Of a DNA stretch of 64,000 bases, positions 48,400 to 58,680 are shown piece after piece (the stretch's first letter is position 1; every line of letters begins with the position of its first letter). A program made the translations under genes and the position numbers. Below the pieces are notes generated by a model. It made no database searches. It saw nothing but the letters and a program-made list of their open reading frames with translations, and was not told the origin of the DNA. Location of the stretch: contig OX327690.1 in the NCBI GenBank assembly GCA_946807835.1, forward strand, positions 7,412,501 to 7,476,500. The letters run 5' to 3'. Source of the DNA: Ailanthus altissimus. Lineage: Eukaryota > Streptophyta > Magnoliopsida > Sapindales > Simaroubaceae.

Positions 48400-49217
48400 A
48401 TATCTTGATGGTCAAGATGATTAGTCATAGTAAATCATGAGCTTAGTGAAAGCTCGTATAGAGATACGGGTATTCAGTGAGGACTGGATATTGAACAGAC
48501 TCACGAGGACCTCCAATAGACATCTCATAAAGTCGTTAATGGAAGGTCTTTCGAGTTGAGTAGTATTTATTATCTTTTGACCTGAGCACTACGGTGGGCT
48601 TATGAGTGATCCATTATGCTTTGGTTCTATATATGTCAGAAACCTTTCATGGTCTGACCGCTGGGTGTCGCTGGATATGGTCCAATGCTCATGGAGTTCG
48701 GTGTGCATAGATATGGATCAGTCAGCTCATATGACTGGGTTATATATCTTGATACTCCGAGATTGTATTCTAAAAAGTCTTGTGGCCACAAGCATAAACC
48801 TCAGAAAGTATATTCTAAAGGAATAAACAATATCACAAAAGTGTTTGTGAATATTGTTTAACGAAATATAAATCTGGAGATAAGTTCATGTTAAGAAAAT
48901 AGAGATTTGATGGTGATGATCTATATCTCTGCTCTTCAAGAATTTAAATGATAGAGAGATTATACGAATATACAATAACCTTAACTTGCATGGTCCAACG
49001 CATTGATTTGTAATATCTATAACGTATGTAGGGCATCGTTCACGGACATATGGATGAGCTCCATATAACAAACCAAACATAGACCTAGAAAGTCTCACAA
49101 TATGAAGTATATTCGTTGCGCACTAAGGTAGCGAACTGGATTGAATAATTTGATCTAATAAATTCTAAAAAAATAAAATAATTATTTCGGGATCCCTCGA
49201 GATATGCATTTGTCAAT
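48400..49217 (+). repeat. Partial family-L LTR, copy c
   Basis: Plus-oriented piece with the family landmarks from 'ttgatggtcaagatgattagtcatag' to 'gggatccctcgagatatgcatttgtcaa'. It lacks about the first 460 bp and the last third of the LTR. It meets the inverted copy d at about 49218. Confidence 0.75.
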
Positions 49218-50461
49218 TATTCTATTTTGATGGAATTTATTGGATCAAATTATTCAATCCAATTTGCTACCTTAGTACGCAACGAGTACACTTCATATTG
49301 TGAGACTCTCTAGGTCTACGCCTAGTTTGTTATATGGAGCTCGTCCATATGTCTATGAACGATGCCCCCCTACACGTTACAGATATTACAAATCAATGCA
49401 TTGGACCATGCAAATTGAGGTTATTGCATATTCGTATAATCCCTCCATCATTTATAGCTTTAAAGAGCAGAGATATAAATCGTCACTGTCAAATCTCTAT
49501 TTGCTTAACTATGAACTTATCTCCAGATTTATATTTTGTTAAACAATATCCACAAACACTTTTGTGATATTATTTATTCCTTTGGAATATATTTTCTGAG
49601 GTTTATGTTTGTGGCCACAAGACTTTCTAAAATACAATCTCAGAGCATCAGGATATCAACCCATTTATATGAGCTGACGGATCCCATATCTACATACACC
49701 GAACTACAAAAGCATCAGACCATACTTAGCGACACTTAACGGTCAAATCATGAAAGGTTTTTGACACATGTAGAACCAAAGCATGGTGGTCACTCACAAA
49801 CCTACCTTAGCGCTCAGGTCAAATGACCACAAATACTACTAAACTCAGAATACCTTCTATTGACGGCTTTATGAGATGTCTATTGGAGGTTCTCGTGAGT
49901 CTGTTCAATATCCAGTCCTCACTAAATACCTGCATCTCTATACGAGCTTTTACTATGTTCATGGTTTGCTAAGACTAACTATTTGAGCCATCCAGATATA
50001 AACATACACTAATCTATATTAATAGGTTCCACCGATAGATCCACATAGATGAAGTTAAATCAAGAATATAATGTTTGATAACATACTTACATAATGACAT
50101 TTCCTAGCACTATCTACATCTCTTTACAGTTATGTCATTACTAATATATTCTTAGGTCATTGTCCTATTTTAGATAAGGCTCTAAGTCCTTGGATTTCGC
50201 TAACTTTAACAACCTGCTAACTCTTAACACCACTAACTCTTAGTACTTATAACTATTAGCGTTGCTAACTTTTAGCACTGATCTAAACGCCTTTAGATGA
50301 AATATGAACTCCTTCAAATCACACAATGTCTTAAACATTACAAGCATCTTACCATTTAATAATAAATAATATTAACGATTTTATTAGAAATGATAATTAT
50401 ATAAATACAATCATTAAATATTAATACATTATGGGATGGCATGTAAGTACAAATCTCAACA
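49218..50461 (-). repeat. Partial family-L LTR, copy d, inverted against copy c
   Basis: In minus sense it starts TGTTGAGATTTGTACTTACA at 50461 and runs through the same landmarks to the centre near 49218. Copies c and d form a large imperfect palindrome with arms of about 0.8 kb. Short frames here (such as 49300-49542) are not genes. Confidence 0.8.
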
Positions 50462-51070
50462 ATTATTATTTTTTTGTTGAGACGATGATCATTAGTCCAT
50501 GATAAGAAATAAAATATTGGTTGAATTTATTTTCACAAGTTTATAGGAAATAATAGATGCTTGAGATAACTTTTATATCATGATTCTTGGACTATATTCA
50601 ATCTTATTTTTGATCACTTATTCTTGAGCACATTAAGATAGGCATGTATTAGTTGAATTTTTTTTACTTAGAGATACTTTTTGTTTAAATAGTACACCAC
50701 AATCTTGAGAATCAATACTCTAGAACTTGCTTGATTACTACTTAAGGCGAAATCCTAGAATACACATGAATAAGAAAATGACATTAGGCCATCCTTGGAC
50801 CATTTAAGTCTTTTCTAGCCTATCTTATATTGTATAGTTATCTATAGTCACCCCGTTTGAGCTTAATTACCTTTTGTTTTTGTTTAACCACATTACAACC
50901 CTAAAATAAATTTATTTATTTATCCTAAAATCTACCGATAGCACCATAAATCTTGAGTTTACTTAAAAATATTCTTAGAAGGAAAAGGTTGTGGTGGTGT
51001 GAATAAAAAGGGTAATGTAATGAAAAGCAATAAGTCTTAATGGTACTTATCAATCTAAGTTTGGAGGTAT
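50462..51070 (+). other. 3' internal region of the plus-strand Athila-type element
   Basis: The phrase 'aaggcgaaatcctag', then 'taggccatccttggaccatttaag' and 'gtcaccccgtttgagcttaattac', matches the reverse of 56060-56220 in the young element. It ends in CTAAGTTTGGAGGTAT (51055-51070), like the polypurine tract TTTAAGTTTGAGGGTATT of the young element. Non-coding. Confidence 0.65.
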
Positions 51071-52506
51071 ATTCTTAAAAAAAAAAAGATTTAAATGCAT
51101 AATAACCCCAGCTTGAGAAAAAGAAGAAATTATTTGCAATAGTGATAAAGAAAGATGAGAATATCATAAATTTGGAGGAGGAGATAAATCAATGAGAAAA
51201 TATCAAGAAGTTCCAAGTAAAGTTATATGTTTATAGTGTGAGTTGCACTTTATATTTATCCTTATATCCCACATTGACCTTAGCATTATGTTACAAGTTA
51301 AATAAAGTTGTAAATAGATCCCTAGATATATGTATTTCTACATTGCTACAGTACTTGCTACAATGCCTAGTGCCGCAGTGCCTAAAAACGGGCACCGCGA
51401 TGCTTAAAATAGTATCTACAATGCCCCCAGTCCAGAATTCAGTGTCGTGGCACATGAACAGTATGGACAATCTTATGAATAGTAGCACGTGAATAATATT
51501 TTACTATAGTAACTCATTAGCGTAATCATAATCTGACTTGTATTTGATGTTTAACTCTAATTTGAGGCCAAAAACCCAAATTAAAGGGGAAAGAGAAAAA
51601 AGAATAATCAAAATGAGAGAGAAAGAGCAATTTTTAGAGAATTAAAAAGACTAAAAGATTGAAGGCTGCAGAAAAATTAGTTCTATCTTTTCAACTTTTT
51701 ATCTTTTTAATTTTTTTTATGATTTTCATGGTGTTATTCTTGATAAGCTCTAAAACTCTTTGTTTCACCATGACCTAAGTTGTTTTATTTTTAGGGTTAT
51801 ACTTTTGAACCTAAATATATAGTTGAATTTTATTACTTCTTAGTTTATGAACTTAATATATATAATTGATTTATTCTATCTTTTATTTATTACTTTCATT
51901 ATATCTAACTAATATTTTGAATGATTGAGAAATCATGATGAACTTGACAATAGGATTCATATGTTTAGTGTAAAGATAATTTGATGCATAATCATACGGT
52001 AATAACTATGAGTTCCATGTAGGATAGACATATACCTAGATAGCATGATGATATAATTTAGACTTGATCTTAATAAATTACATTCTAATTTGATTACCAT
52101 AAACATATAGGTGATTGTTAGAATGTGTAATATAGTCATTTGACCATCGAGAGAACCTTATGATGAGATTAGTGTCTATGCCAATCAATTGGTATTAAAG
52201 GATTAACTAAGATATTAATGAGTCCAATGAAAGACTGAGGGATGAGTCTATACTTTAGATTATTATCTTTTGATGAAATTATCTCTTATTTATTGCTATT
52301 TAGGTTAATTTAATTGATAGAATTAGGTTAGTTAAATAAATTTCAGATTTTAGTTTTCTGAATAAAAGTTATATAGTTATAATTTTAATACTTGATTGAA
52401 AGAATTAGATTGCATAGTTCCTGTAAGATCGATACTTAGACTTAAAATCTTATATTACTTGATATGATAGTGTGGGCTTGCGCTTAACTACTATAGCATT
52501 AATACA
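51071..52506 (+). repeat. LTR of the plus-strand Athila-type element, left edge uncertain
   Basis: It lies between a polypurine tract (51055-51070) and a tRNA-Asp-like primer site (52512). The right edge is ...TTAATACA at 52506. It contains a worn GC cassette at 51340-51495. The length of about 1.44 kb is close to the 1377 bp of the young LTR. Confidence 0.55.
51340..51495 (+). other. Worn GC-box and GAACAG cassette in the Athila-type LTR
   Basis: It has CTACAGTACTTGCTACAATG, then GTGCCGCAGTGCC, GGGCACCGCGATGC, GTCGTGGCACATGAACAG and 'tgaatagtagcacgtgaata'. It appears to be a CpG-decayed version of the cassette at 54885-55030. Confidence 0.55.
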
Positions 52507-52511
52507 GTTTT

Positions 52512-52530
52512 TAGTGCCGTTGCCAGGAAT
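52512..52530 (+). other. Primer-binding site, tRNA-Asp type, worn
   Basis: TAGTGCCGTTGCCAGGAAT against TGGCGCCGTTGCCGGGGAAT, preceded by the same GTTTT spacer after the LTR edge as in the young element. Confidence 0.75.
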
Positions 52531-52689
52531 TTTTCTTTCTATTCTTAGATCAATACTAATACTAAGCTATGTGCTTTTAATTCAAATTTTCTTTTAATTT
52601 TTTGTTTCAGTTTTATTTCTTCTTTTGACTTTGATTTTCTTTCTATTTTGTTTTAACAATTCATGCAAAGGACGAAGAATATTGCTTGA

Positions 52690-53099
52690 CTTCTTTTTAT
52701 CTTAAGATTGAAAGAACATTGTATAGACTTTAACATGAACAATGCTAATGGTCCTTATATATAGAGGAAAACAATGATCACATCAATAATTCAATGTTTA
52801 AGCTCATGATATCATAGAGAGCTTTGAAAAAATATGTTATCCCAACTACAAATGGTGTCTAGTTGAGTATTTGACGACCAACCATTAATGCTAATAACTT
52901 TGAGATCAAACCAAATATTATACAGATGCTAAAATAGATTATACAGTTCAGCGGAGCTCCCAATGATGATCTTAACATGCATATCATAAATTTCTTAAAA
53001 ATTTGTGATACCTTCAAGTACAATAAAGCCTCTAACGATGTCACCAGATTGAGATTATTCTATTTCTCATTAAAGGACAAGCCAAGAGATAGTTGATAT
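52690..53099 (+). pseudogene. Athila-type gag fragment
   Basis: Plus-strand translation gives ANNFEIKPNIIQMLK, then IIQFSGAPNDDLNMHIINF and LKICDTFKYNKASNDVTRL, ending RLFYFSLKDKPRDS just before 53100. It matches residues 35-95 of the intact ORF at 56960-58516 (FEIQPEMIQLLKASVQFSGL). A stop after MLK and another near the end make it dead. The family-L copia element inserted right after it. Confidence 0.85.
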
Positions 53100-53833
53100 T
53101 GTTAGGGTCGGTGCTTACGTGCCATCCCTGAAAATACATATACTTGTGTATTTATATAAGTGTACATTCCCATTAAATTGATAATATCTATATATATGAT
53201 ATTATGCATATAACGTTACAGATATTATAGATCTGAAGGAGTTTGGATCAAATCTAAAAGAGTTTAGATAAAGGCTCATAGTTAGCCACGCTGAAACATA
53301 TAATTGCTAAATGTTAGCACAGGTAAGTGTTAGCTGGTTATAATGCTCAGCAGATCCAAGAGTTGGAGCCTTGTCTATAATGGGACATAGACCTAGGAAT
53401 ATACCAATAACTGCATAGTTGCAAGAGTTGCAATCGGATGCCAAGAAATGCAAGTTGCGTAAGTATGTTCTCAAATAATTTTCCATGATCTATTTCTGCC
53501 AATACGGGTCTGTCGATGGATACTTTTATACATAGATCAACATATTTCGTACCTATAAGGTATAGATGGTCGTTCCTAGCCGACTGTGAGCTTAGAGCTC
53601 GTATTGACATATGAGTATCCAGTTATGACTGGATATGGGACAGACTCACGAGGGCCTCCGATAGACACCTTATGTAAGCCATCAACAGAGGGTCTTCTCG
53701 AGTTGAGTAGTATATGTGGTCCTTTGACCTGAGTGTCGCGGTGGGCTTGTAAGTGATCCACCATTCTTTGGTTCCAATATGGTCTGATACTTATGGAGTC
53801 CGGTGCATATAGATATGGGATCCGTCAGCTCCC
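53100..53833 (+). repeat. 5' LTR of family-L element, first part
   Basis: It starts TGTTAGGGTCGGTGCTTACG and breaks at GTCAGCTCCC. The LTR resumes at 60069 with ATATGGAGTTAG; copy c reads 'gtcagctcatatgactgg' across the same point. Confidence 0.88.
53829..53833. other. Target-site duplication, left
   Basis: CTCCC directly before the LTR edge at 53834. It is repeated at 60064-60068. Confidence 0.95.
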
Positions 53834-54824
53834 TGTTGTGTGATTTCTATAACACAAACTAACGCAAGTGCACGTTATCGCAACAAGTAATATATGATAA
53901 GTAGAGTGTCGATCCCACGGGGAATTGTTATTACTTGCTAAGTACTAAAATTATGTTCTCCTATTCTTATTAAAGCTATTGGCAATTTAATGGTTTTAAT
54001 ATCTAAACTAACTAAACAAGAAATAATAATAATTACAAGAATTGAGCAAGGAGAACAATTGTGATAGCACAAATACTCAGATACCTAGGATTACAATAAT
54101 CCCTCAATACTTCACTTGAATCCAACTACTCCCCTTAGAACTATCAATATGAATGTCAACCAAGAACTCTAATATCCTCACAAGCCTCTTTTGCAGGTCA
54201 AGTGAGTATATCTCATTCAATTAACTATCTATATGTCTATGATAATCAAATTGAAATAAGATTCATTAAGTTCAAATTCTCTAAATGGTCATATATGCCT
54301 ATGAGTATATGTCTATCTCATATGAAACTCATGCCTTTTACACCATGATCATACATCAATTTATCCATGGCCAACACAAAAATTCCTTTGTCAAGTTCAT
54401 TAAGGTTCCCTAATCAATCTAATACATTTTCATGTAATTAGAAGCATTTAGCATAGAACAAATTGAACAATTCCATACCAATATGATAAATAAGGGAAAA
54501 TAATCAATCCAAGCTACATATTGAGTTCACATTGTAATCCTAGCAATAAAACTTAGTTCATAATTGAAAATATAAGTTTAGAGCATCTAACAACATCATT
54601 ATACATGTTGGAATCAACAACAAATACGAATTTGAAGAGAAGAAGAAATTTCCCTTGATGCAATGGTGATGTTCTTCCTCCAAAATGCAGAAATTCTTCT
54701 TCTTCCCCTTGATTTTTGCCTCTTGTTGTTGATTCTTGCTTCCAAGACCCAAATGAAGTGTTTATTTTCGTGCTCTCAACTGCCCCTTTTGCTCCTCTCC
54801 TTTCTTTGGCTAAACAATGGGTGT

Positions 54825-54832
54825 TTTATATA
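54825..54832 (-). promoter_or_regulatory. TATA box in the 3' LTR
   Basis: TATATAAA on the minus strand in the context CCTATATAAAACAC, followed downstream by a purine-rich leader. It divides U3 (to the right) from R-U5 (to the left). The copy in the 5' LTR at 59678-59685 would drive element transcription. Confidence 0.7.
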
Positions 54833-54884
54833 GGTAGGGTTGCAAAAAGAGGACAAAAAAGCCCTTAAGGAATGCCCAGAAATC

Positions 54885-55030
54885 GGCGCCGCGGCGCTGC
54901 GATTTGGCGCTGCGGCGCCCAGTTTCTGCAATCGGCGCCGCGGCGCTGAAATCCAGCGCTGCGGCGCTGCACTGTTGCTACAGTGTACTGTAGCAGTATA
55001 CTGTAGCACAGTGGTACTGTAGCAACAGTG
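54885..55030. other. GC-box cassette and 61-bp palindrome in U3, 3' LTR
   Basis: Four GC boxes (GGCGCCGCGGCGCTGC, GGCGCTGCGGCGCC, GGCGCCGCGGCGCTG, AGCGCTGCGGCGCTGC) lie about 20-30 bp apart. The palindrome 54970-55030 follows, with arms CACTGTTGCTACAGT and ACTGTAGCAACAGTG. It lies 50-200 bp upstream of the TATA box in element sense, so it may be an enhancer or silencing target. Extremely GC-rich against its surroundings. Confidence 0.85.
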
Positions 55031-55210
55031 CCTCCATTCGTATTTTTATCTCTAATGCTCCGATTTGCGTCCGTTTTCCGGTATTTTTGCTCCGATAATG
55101 CTTTAACCTATAAAACAACATTAATACGCATAAATAGCCCAATTATTGAGATAAATTGAACAAATATCAAGTTAGGAAGATAAAATAGTTTATACAATTA
55201 CGCCTTATCA

Positions 55211-55228
55211 AATACCCTCAAACTTAAA
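55211..55228 (-). other. Polypurine tract of the young element
   Basis: Minus-strand TTTAAGTTTGAGGGTATT directly before the 3' LTR. Confidence 0.8.
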
Positions 55229-56959
55229 TACTTGCTCGTCCTCGAGTAAGAGAGCACACGACAAAACACCAAAAAATGACAACAAACAATAAAAAGATAT
55301 AAAACATTGGGTTGGCAAACGATTAGTAATTTATCTCAAAAATTTCTCATGACTACTATTCTCAAGGAAATTCTAAACATCTTAACCGTTCAACATGTTA
55401 ATCCAACACTTATTCATACCCACAAGTGACCTACTTGGTATGTGTGTGAATAGCTAAAATCATTAGTAGCATACGCTCGGATTAGTTTATGCACATAAGA
55501 TAATGAAATGGTCTCTATGAGAATTTTGCTTTTATTTAACACTCCATATGCTTGTTTTTCGCATCACTCTCCACTAATGTAGGCACACACATAATCAAGG
55601 ATCAAATAGGACTTTAGTTAGCTTGTAATGCATGGCTAGGGTGAGGGTATGATAAAATGGATCGATTTTGGATCAACTTACACCATAAACACACATTCCT
55701 CTTGAGGTTACTCAAACCCAACCATTGTTTTCCACCCAATTTTCCCCCAAACTTATTTCTTTGATTCCCTAGCTATTTTGTTGCTCTTCTTTTCTTTTCA
55801 TTTAAGCTAGGGGTATAGCAAACTCAATTTTTCTTTTTGTTTCTTTCTTTTTTTTCTTTGAATTTTTTTTTTTTTTTTAACATATAAGTCACCATACCCC
55901 CAAACTTAAGCTTTTCATATTTGAACAACCAACATTTATAACCAAACCCAAAGCTCTTCTTTAATTCACCCCTTCATTTATAAAAGTTCACACAACTCTT
56001 TAAAAGAAGTGCTATACTTATGGCGTGATGGGTACTATGAAGGATAATAAAAGTAAAGGCTAAGGTAATGATATAGTTAGCAAGGAAAAATGATAATTAG
56101 GCTCAACGGGGGTGACTACGGTCAAAATTATACATAGGTTGGCTTGAAAGGCTCAATCGGTCCAAAGATGGCCTAAAATCATATCCTTAATTATGTATGC
56201 CCTAGGATTTCGCCTTGAGTGATGCTCAAACAAGTTCTAGCGTGTTCTTGAGACCATATTTATTCTTGTAGTGCATAAAAGTCTTCTAAGTAAGCATAAA
56301 ACTAAATAATTCTAACTATGTGCTCGAAATATCAAGTGGTCACAAAGTGAAGCTGAACTTGTCCTAGATTACCAAGTAAACAATCACAACATTCATTGTT
56401 TCCCAAAGAACATAGCATTTGAAATCATGTTTCTATTTCATATCATTGACTACTAATCATTCAACCAACCCAAAACTAAACACTAAAATGAAAGAAAATA
56501 AACAAATTGTAAAACAAACAACTTTGTAAAACAAACAACTAAAAACAACAATCGTAATAACGTAAGCATGATCAACATGAAAAAAAATATATATATATAT
56601 ATATATTTTCCTCCCCCAAACTTAAAGTTGACATTGTCCACAATGGAAAAACTAGAAGTAAGTAAGAGAAACTCCCTTTGTAGACAATAGCTTGATGCTC
56701 GATTCAAGGTGGAAGTTGTTGCTAGAGTTAGTGCCCAAAACCCTAAATTTTCTTGACTTTTATTTTGAGCTCCATTGGGTTGCACCATGTTGGCTCTTGT
56801 TTTCGATTCTTTTCCATGCATTTATGATTTCCTAATTGTTGTTTTAGCACACTGGAACAAAGAAAAACAAACATTAAAATCAAAAATTAAAATGCATTTG
56901 GGTTGCCTCCCAAGAAGCGCTTGATTTATTGTCTCTAGCTAGACTTCTTCATTTATGGA
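55229..56959 (-). other. Non-coding internal region of the young element
   Basis: About 1.7 kb between the ORF stop and the polypurine tract. It opens with the motif GCGCTTCTTGGGAGGCAACC (minus), seen after pol in full-length relatives. AAGTTTGGGGG-type purine tracts recur at about 56611, 55896 and 55744. A T-rich run lies at 55846-55880 and a short (AT)n at 56588-56606. The 112-codon frame at 56483-56821 has no recognisable content. No env-like frame. Confidence 0.75.
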
Positions 56960-58516
56960 TCATGGTGGATCAAATTGCATATCTGAAGAATCTCGCCTAT
57001 GGAACTTCGGTCGACGCCTATAAGTAATGATATTCTTTTTCTTCGACTTCCATAGTTCCATGAGAAAACTTTTAAGGAACACCGCCGACCACCTTGCTTT
57101 GAGCTTTACTGGAAAGATTTTAATCTTAGACCGGATGATTGAACCTCGTTGGCCGGTATCTATTGGTTGCTCCTTGATGAGCTTATTTCTCCATTTTTTG
57201 GTTCTTAATTTGTGCAGCGGTGTCTCTTCATACGCATGATCCATGATGGCTTTTAATACTTGCTGTTTTGGAGATGGGTGAGCATCATCCGGAATTACCA
57301 TATCGATCTTGAAGCAATGGGAAAATTTCTTATCCATGTGCTGAATCTCCTCTGATTTGGTTATTTCATTGGCTGTATGTTGCTCAACCTCACTCTCTAT
57401 AATGATTCCATTGCAGTCTTCAACATTTTTCATTGAAAAAATTTCAGTATTGTTTGGCAAAGCATCTTGAAGATGATTGTGGCCAGCATTTATCAATTGT
57501 TCCACCTGCATTTCTAACCTCTGCAGAGATGAAGATTGGCTATGTAACAACTCAGCTGTCCTACTTACATGTTGGAACATATCTTCTAATGAGGATTCCA
57601 TCTCAAGTTGCTGTTGTTGCAGAATTTCTGGTGGTGTTACAAGAGGATTTAATTTCAGCGGAGTTTCCTCTTGTTTGTTATTCCAAGACGCATGATTTAC
57701 ACATTCTGGATAATAGGCACTGAAAGTGTGATTGTGCTGCTGCTGGTAACCATTTTCTGGATAATCTGTAGGTTCTTCACATAGTCCATTTAGATGGTTA
57801 CCACCACAAAAATCACAAGTAATTTGTGCAACGCTCTCAATAATCTTGCATGGAGCAACATAGTCAGCTGTCCATTGAGAGTTGTTAAAGGCCATCACTT
57901 CCAGCAATTCATATGCATCATCAACAAATAAATTCATAAATGCACCTCCAGCTGCAGCATCAATTATCATCCTCATATGTCCAACTACACCATTGTAAAA
58001 AATTTGCATAAGCAACCATCTTGGGATGTTATGGTGTGGACATATCCTCTGCATTTCCTTAAATCTTTCCCATGCTTCATGTAAAGATTCATCATCATTC
58101 TGCACAAATGAAGTTATGGCATTCCTCATCATCGTTGTCTTTGTCGGTGGGAAGAATTTGGTAAGGAATTTCTGCGCTAACTCATCCCACGTTGTTATAG
58201 ATCCCGGTGGTAGTGACCTCAACCAATTCTTTGCTCTATCTCGGAGTGAAAATGTGAATAGGCGAAGCCGAATTGCATCATCCGAGACTCCATTGTATTT
58301 GCAAAGGTCACATATTTCCAAAAAATTTCCAATATGCTCATTAGGATCATCATTTGGCAACCCACTAAACTGTACTGAAGCCTTCAATAACTGAATCATT
58401 TCCGGTTGGATTTCAAAGTACTCGACATCAATTAAAGGTATTTGAATGCTTGACTGGATGTCGCTTACTCTTGGTACTGCAAAATCCCTTAACAAACTTG
58501 ATGTTCCAGCCATCAT
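56960..58516 (-). CDS. Gag with fused integrase-tail remnant, 518 residues, intact
   Basis: Residues about 35-215 are an Athila-type retrotransposon Gag (HIGNFLEICDLCKYNGVSDD at 61-80, ESLHEAWERFKEMQRICPHH at 143-162, GHMRMIIDAAAGGAF at 179-193), the part that builds virus-like particles. A zinc knuckle CDFCGGNHLNGLC (234-246, C-x2-C-x3-H-x4-C) should bind RNA. A coiled-coil-like stretch covers 303-345. Residues 434-476 (KLRTKKWRNK, then KIKIFPVKLKARWS) match the extreme C-terminus of Athila-type integrase (KERTKRWHDK ... RLKLFPGKLKSRWSGPF). Basic residues follow to the end. Protease, reverse transcriptase and integrase core are missing, so the frame looks like an in-phase deletion product. 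The start is the double Met after the primer site. Confidence 0.9.
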   Translation of the reverse strand: MMAGTSSLLRDFAVPRVSDIQSSIQIPLIDVEYFEIQPEMIQLLKASVQFSGLPNDDPNEHIGNFLEICDLCKYNGVSDDAIRLRLFTFSLRDRAKNWLRSLPPGSITTWDELAQKFLTKFFPPTKTTMMRNAITSFVQNDDESLHEAWERFKEMQRICPHHNIPRWLLMQIFYNGVVGHMRMIIDAAAGGAFMNLFVDDAYELLEVMAFNNSQWTADYVAPCKIIESVAQITCDFCGGNHLNGLCEEPTDYPENGYQQQHNHTFSAYYPECVNHASWNNKQEETPLKLNPLVTPPEILQQQQLEMESSLEDMFQHVSRTAELLHSQSSSLQRLEMQVEQLINAGHNHLQDALPNNTEIFSMKNVEDCNGIIIESEVEQHTANEITKSEEIQHMDKKFSHCFKIDMVIPDDAHPSPKQQVLKAIMDHAYEETPLHKLRTKKWRNKLIKEQPIDTGQRGSIIRSKIKIFPVKLKARWSAVFLKSFLMELWKSKKKNIITYRRRPKFHRRDSSDMQFDPP

Positions 58517-58660
58517 ATATCACTCCACAATAACTGAAAAACAAAAGCATGAACTAATGACAGTAAAATGTACAAATGACAGCAAAATATACACTGACAG
58601 AAAAATGCTTAAACTAAGAATAAGATGAATTGGTATTAGTATCAACAAGAGTAATAAATA

Positions 58661-58680
58661 ATTCCCCGGCAACGGCGCCA
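58661..58680 (-). other. Primer-binding site, exact tRNA-Asp match
   Basis: Minus-strand TGGCGCCGTTGCCGGGGAAT, complementary to the 3' end of plant tRNA-Asp including CCA. It is separated from the LTR by six bases (AGTTTT). Confidence 0.93.

Larger units (their letters stand above)
47100..53099 (+). mobile_element. Athila-type Ty3 remnant, plus strand, with inserts
   Basis: Pieces collinear with the young element 53834-60063 (in its own sense): 47480-47512 has GCGCTTCTTAAGAGTCAACC, like the GCGCTTCTTGGGAGGCAACC after the young ORF. 'gacattaaggacaatgt' (47734) and 'aaggcgaaatcctag' (50742) follow in the same order. Then come a purine tract (51055), an LTR, a tRNA-Asp-like primer site and gag. 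The block 47801-50461 is an insertion; removing it restores nearly the spacing of the young element. Family-L copia insertion at 53100 ends it. Confidence 0.65.
53834..55210 (-). repeat. 3' LTR of the young element
   Basis: 1377 bp, offset exactly 4853 from 58687-60063. Edges TGTTGTGTGATTTC and ACGCCTTATCA. The 60-, 64- and 77-codon frames inside both LTRs are identical because the LTRs are, and have no recognisable content. Confidence 0.97.

Noticed and set aside
54776..55009. 77- and 60-codon frames that occur identically in both LTRs (also 59629-59862)
   Set aside because: They are identical only because the LTRs are; their sequence comes from the GC boxes and palindrome on either strand.
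58661..58680. tRNA-Asp gene fragment
   Set aside because: Only the 3' complement is present, in primer-site position next to an LTR; no cloverleaf can be formed. No tRNA or rRNA gene was found in the window.
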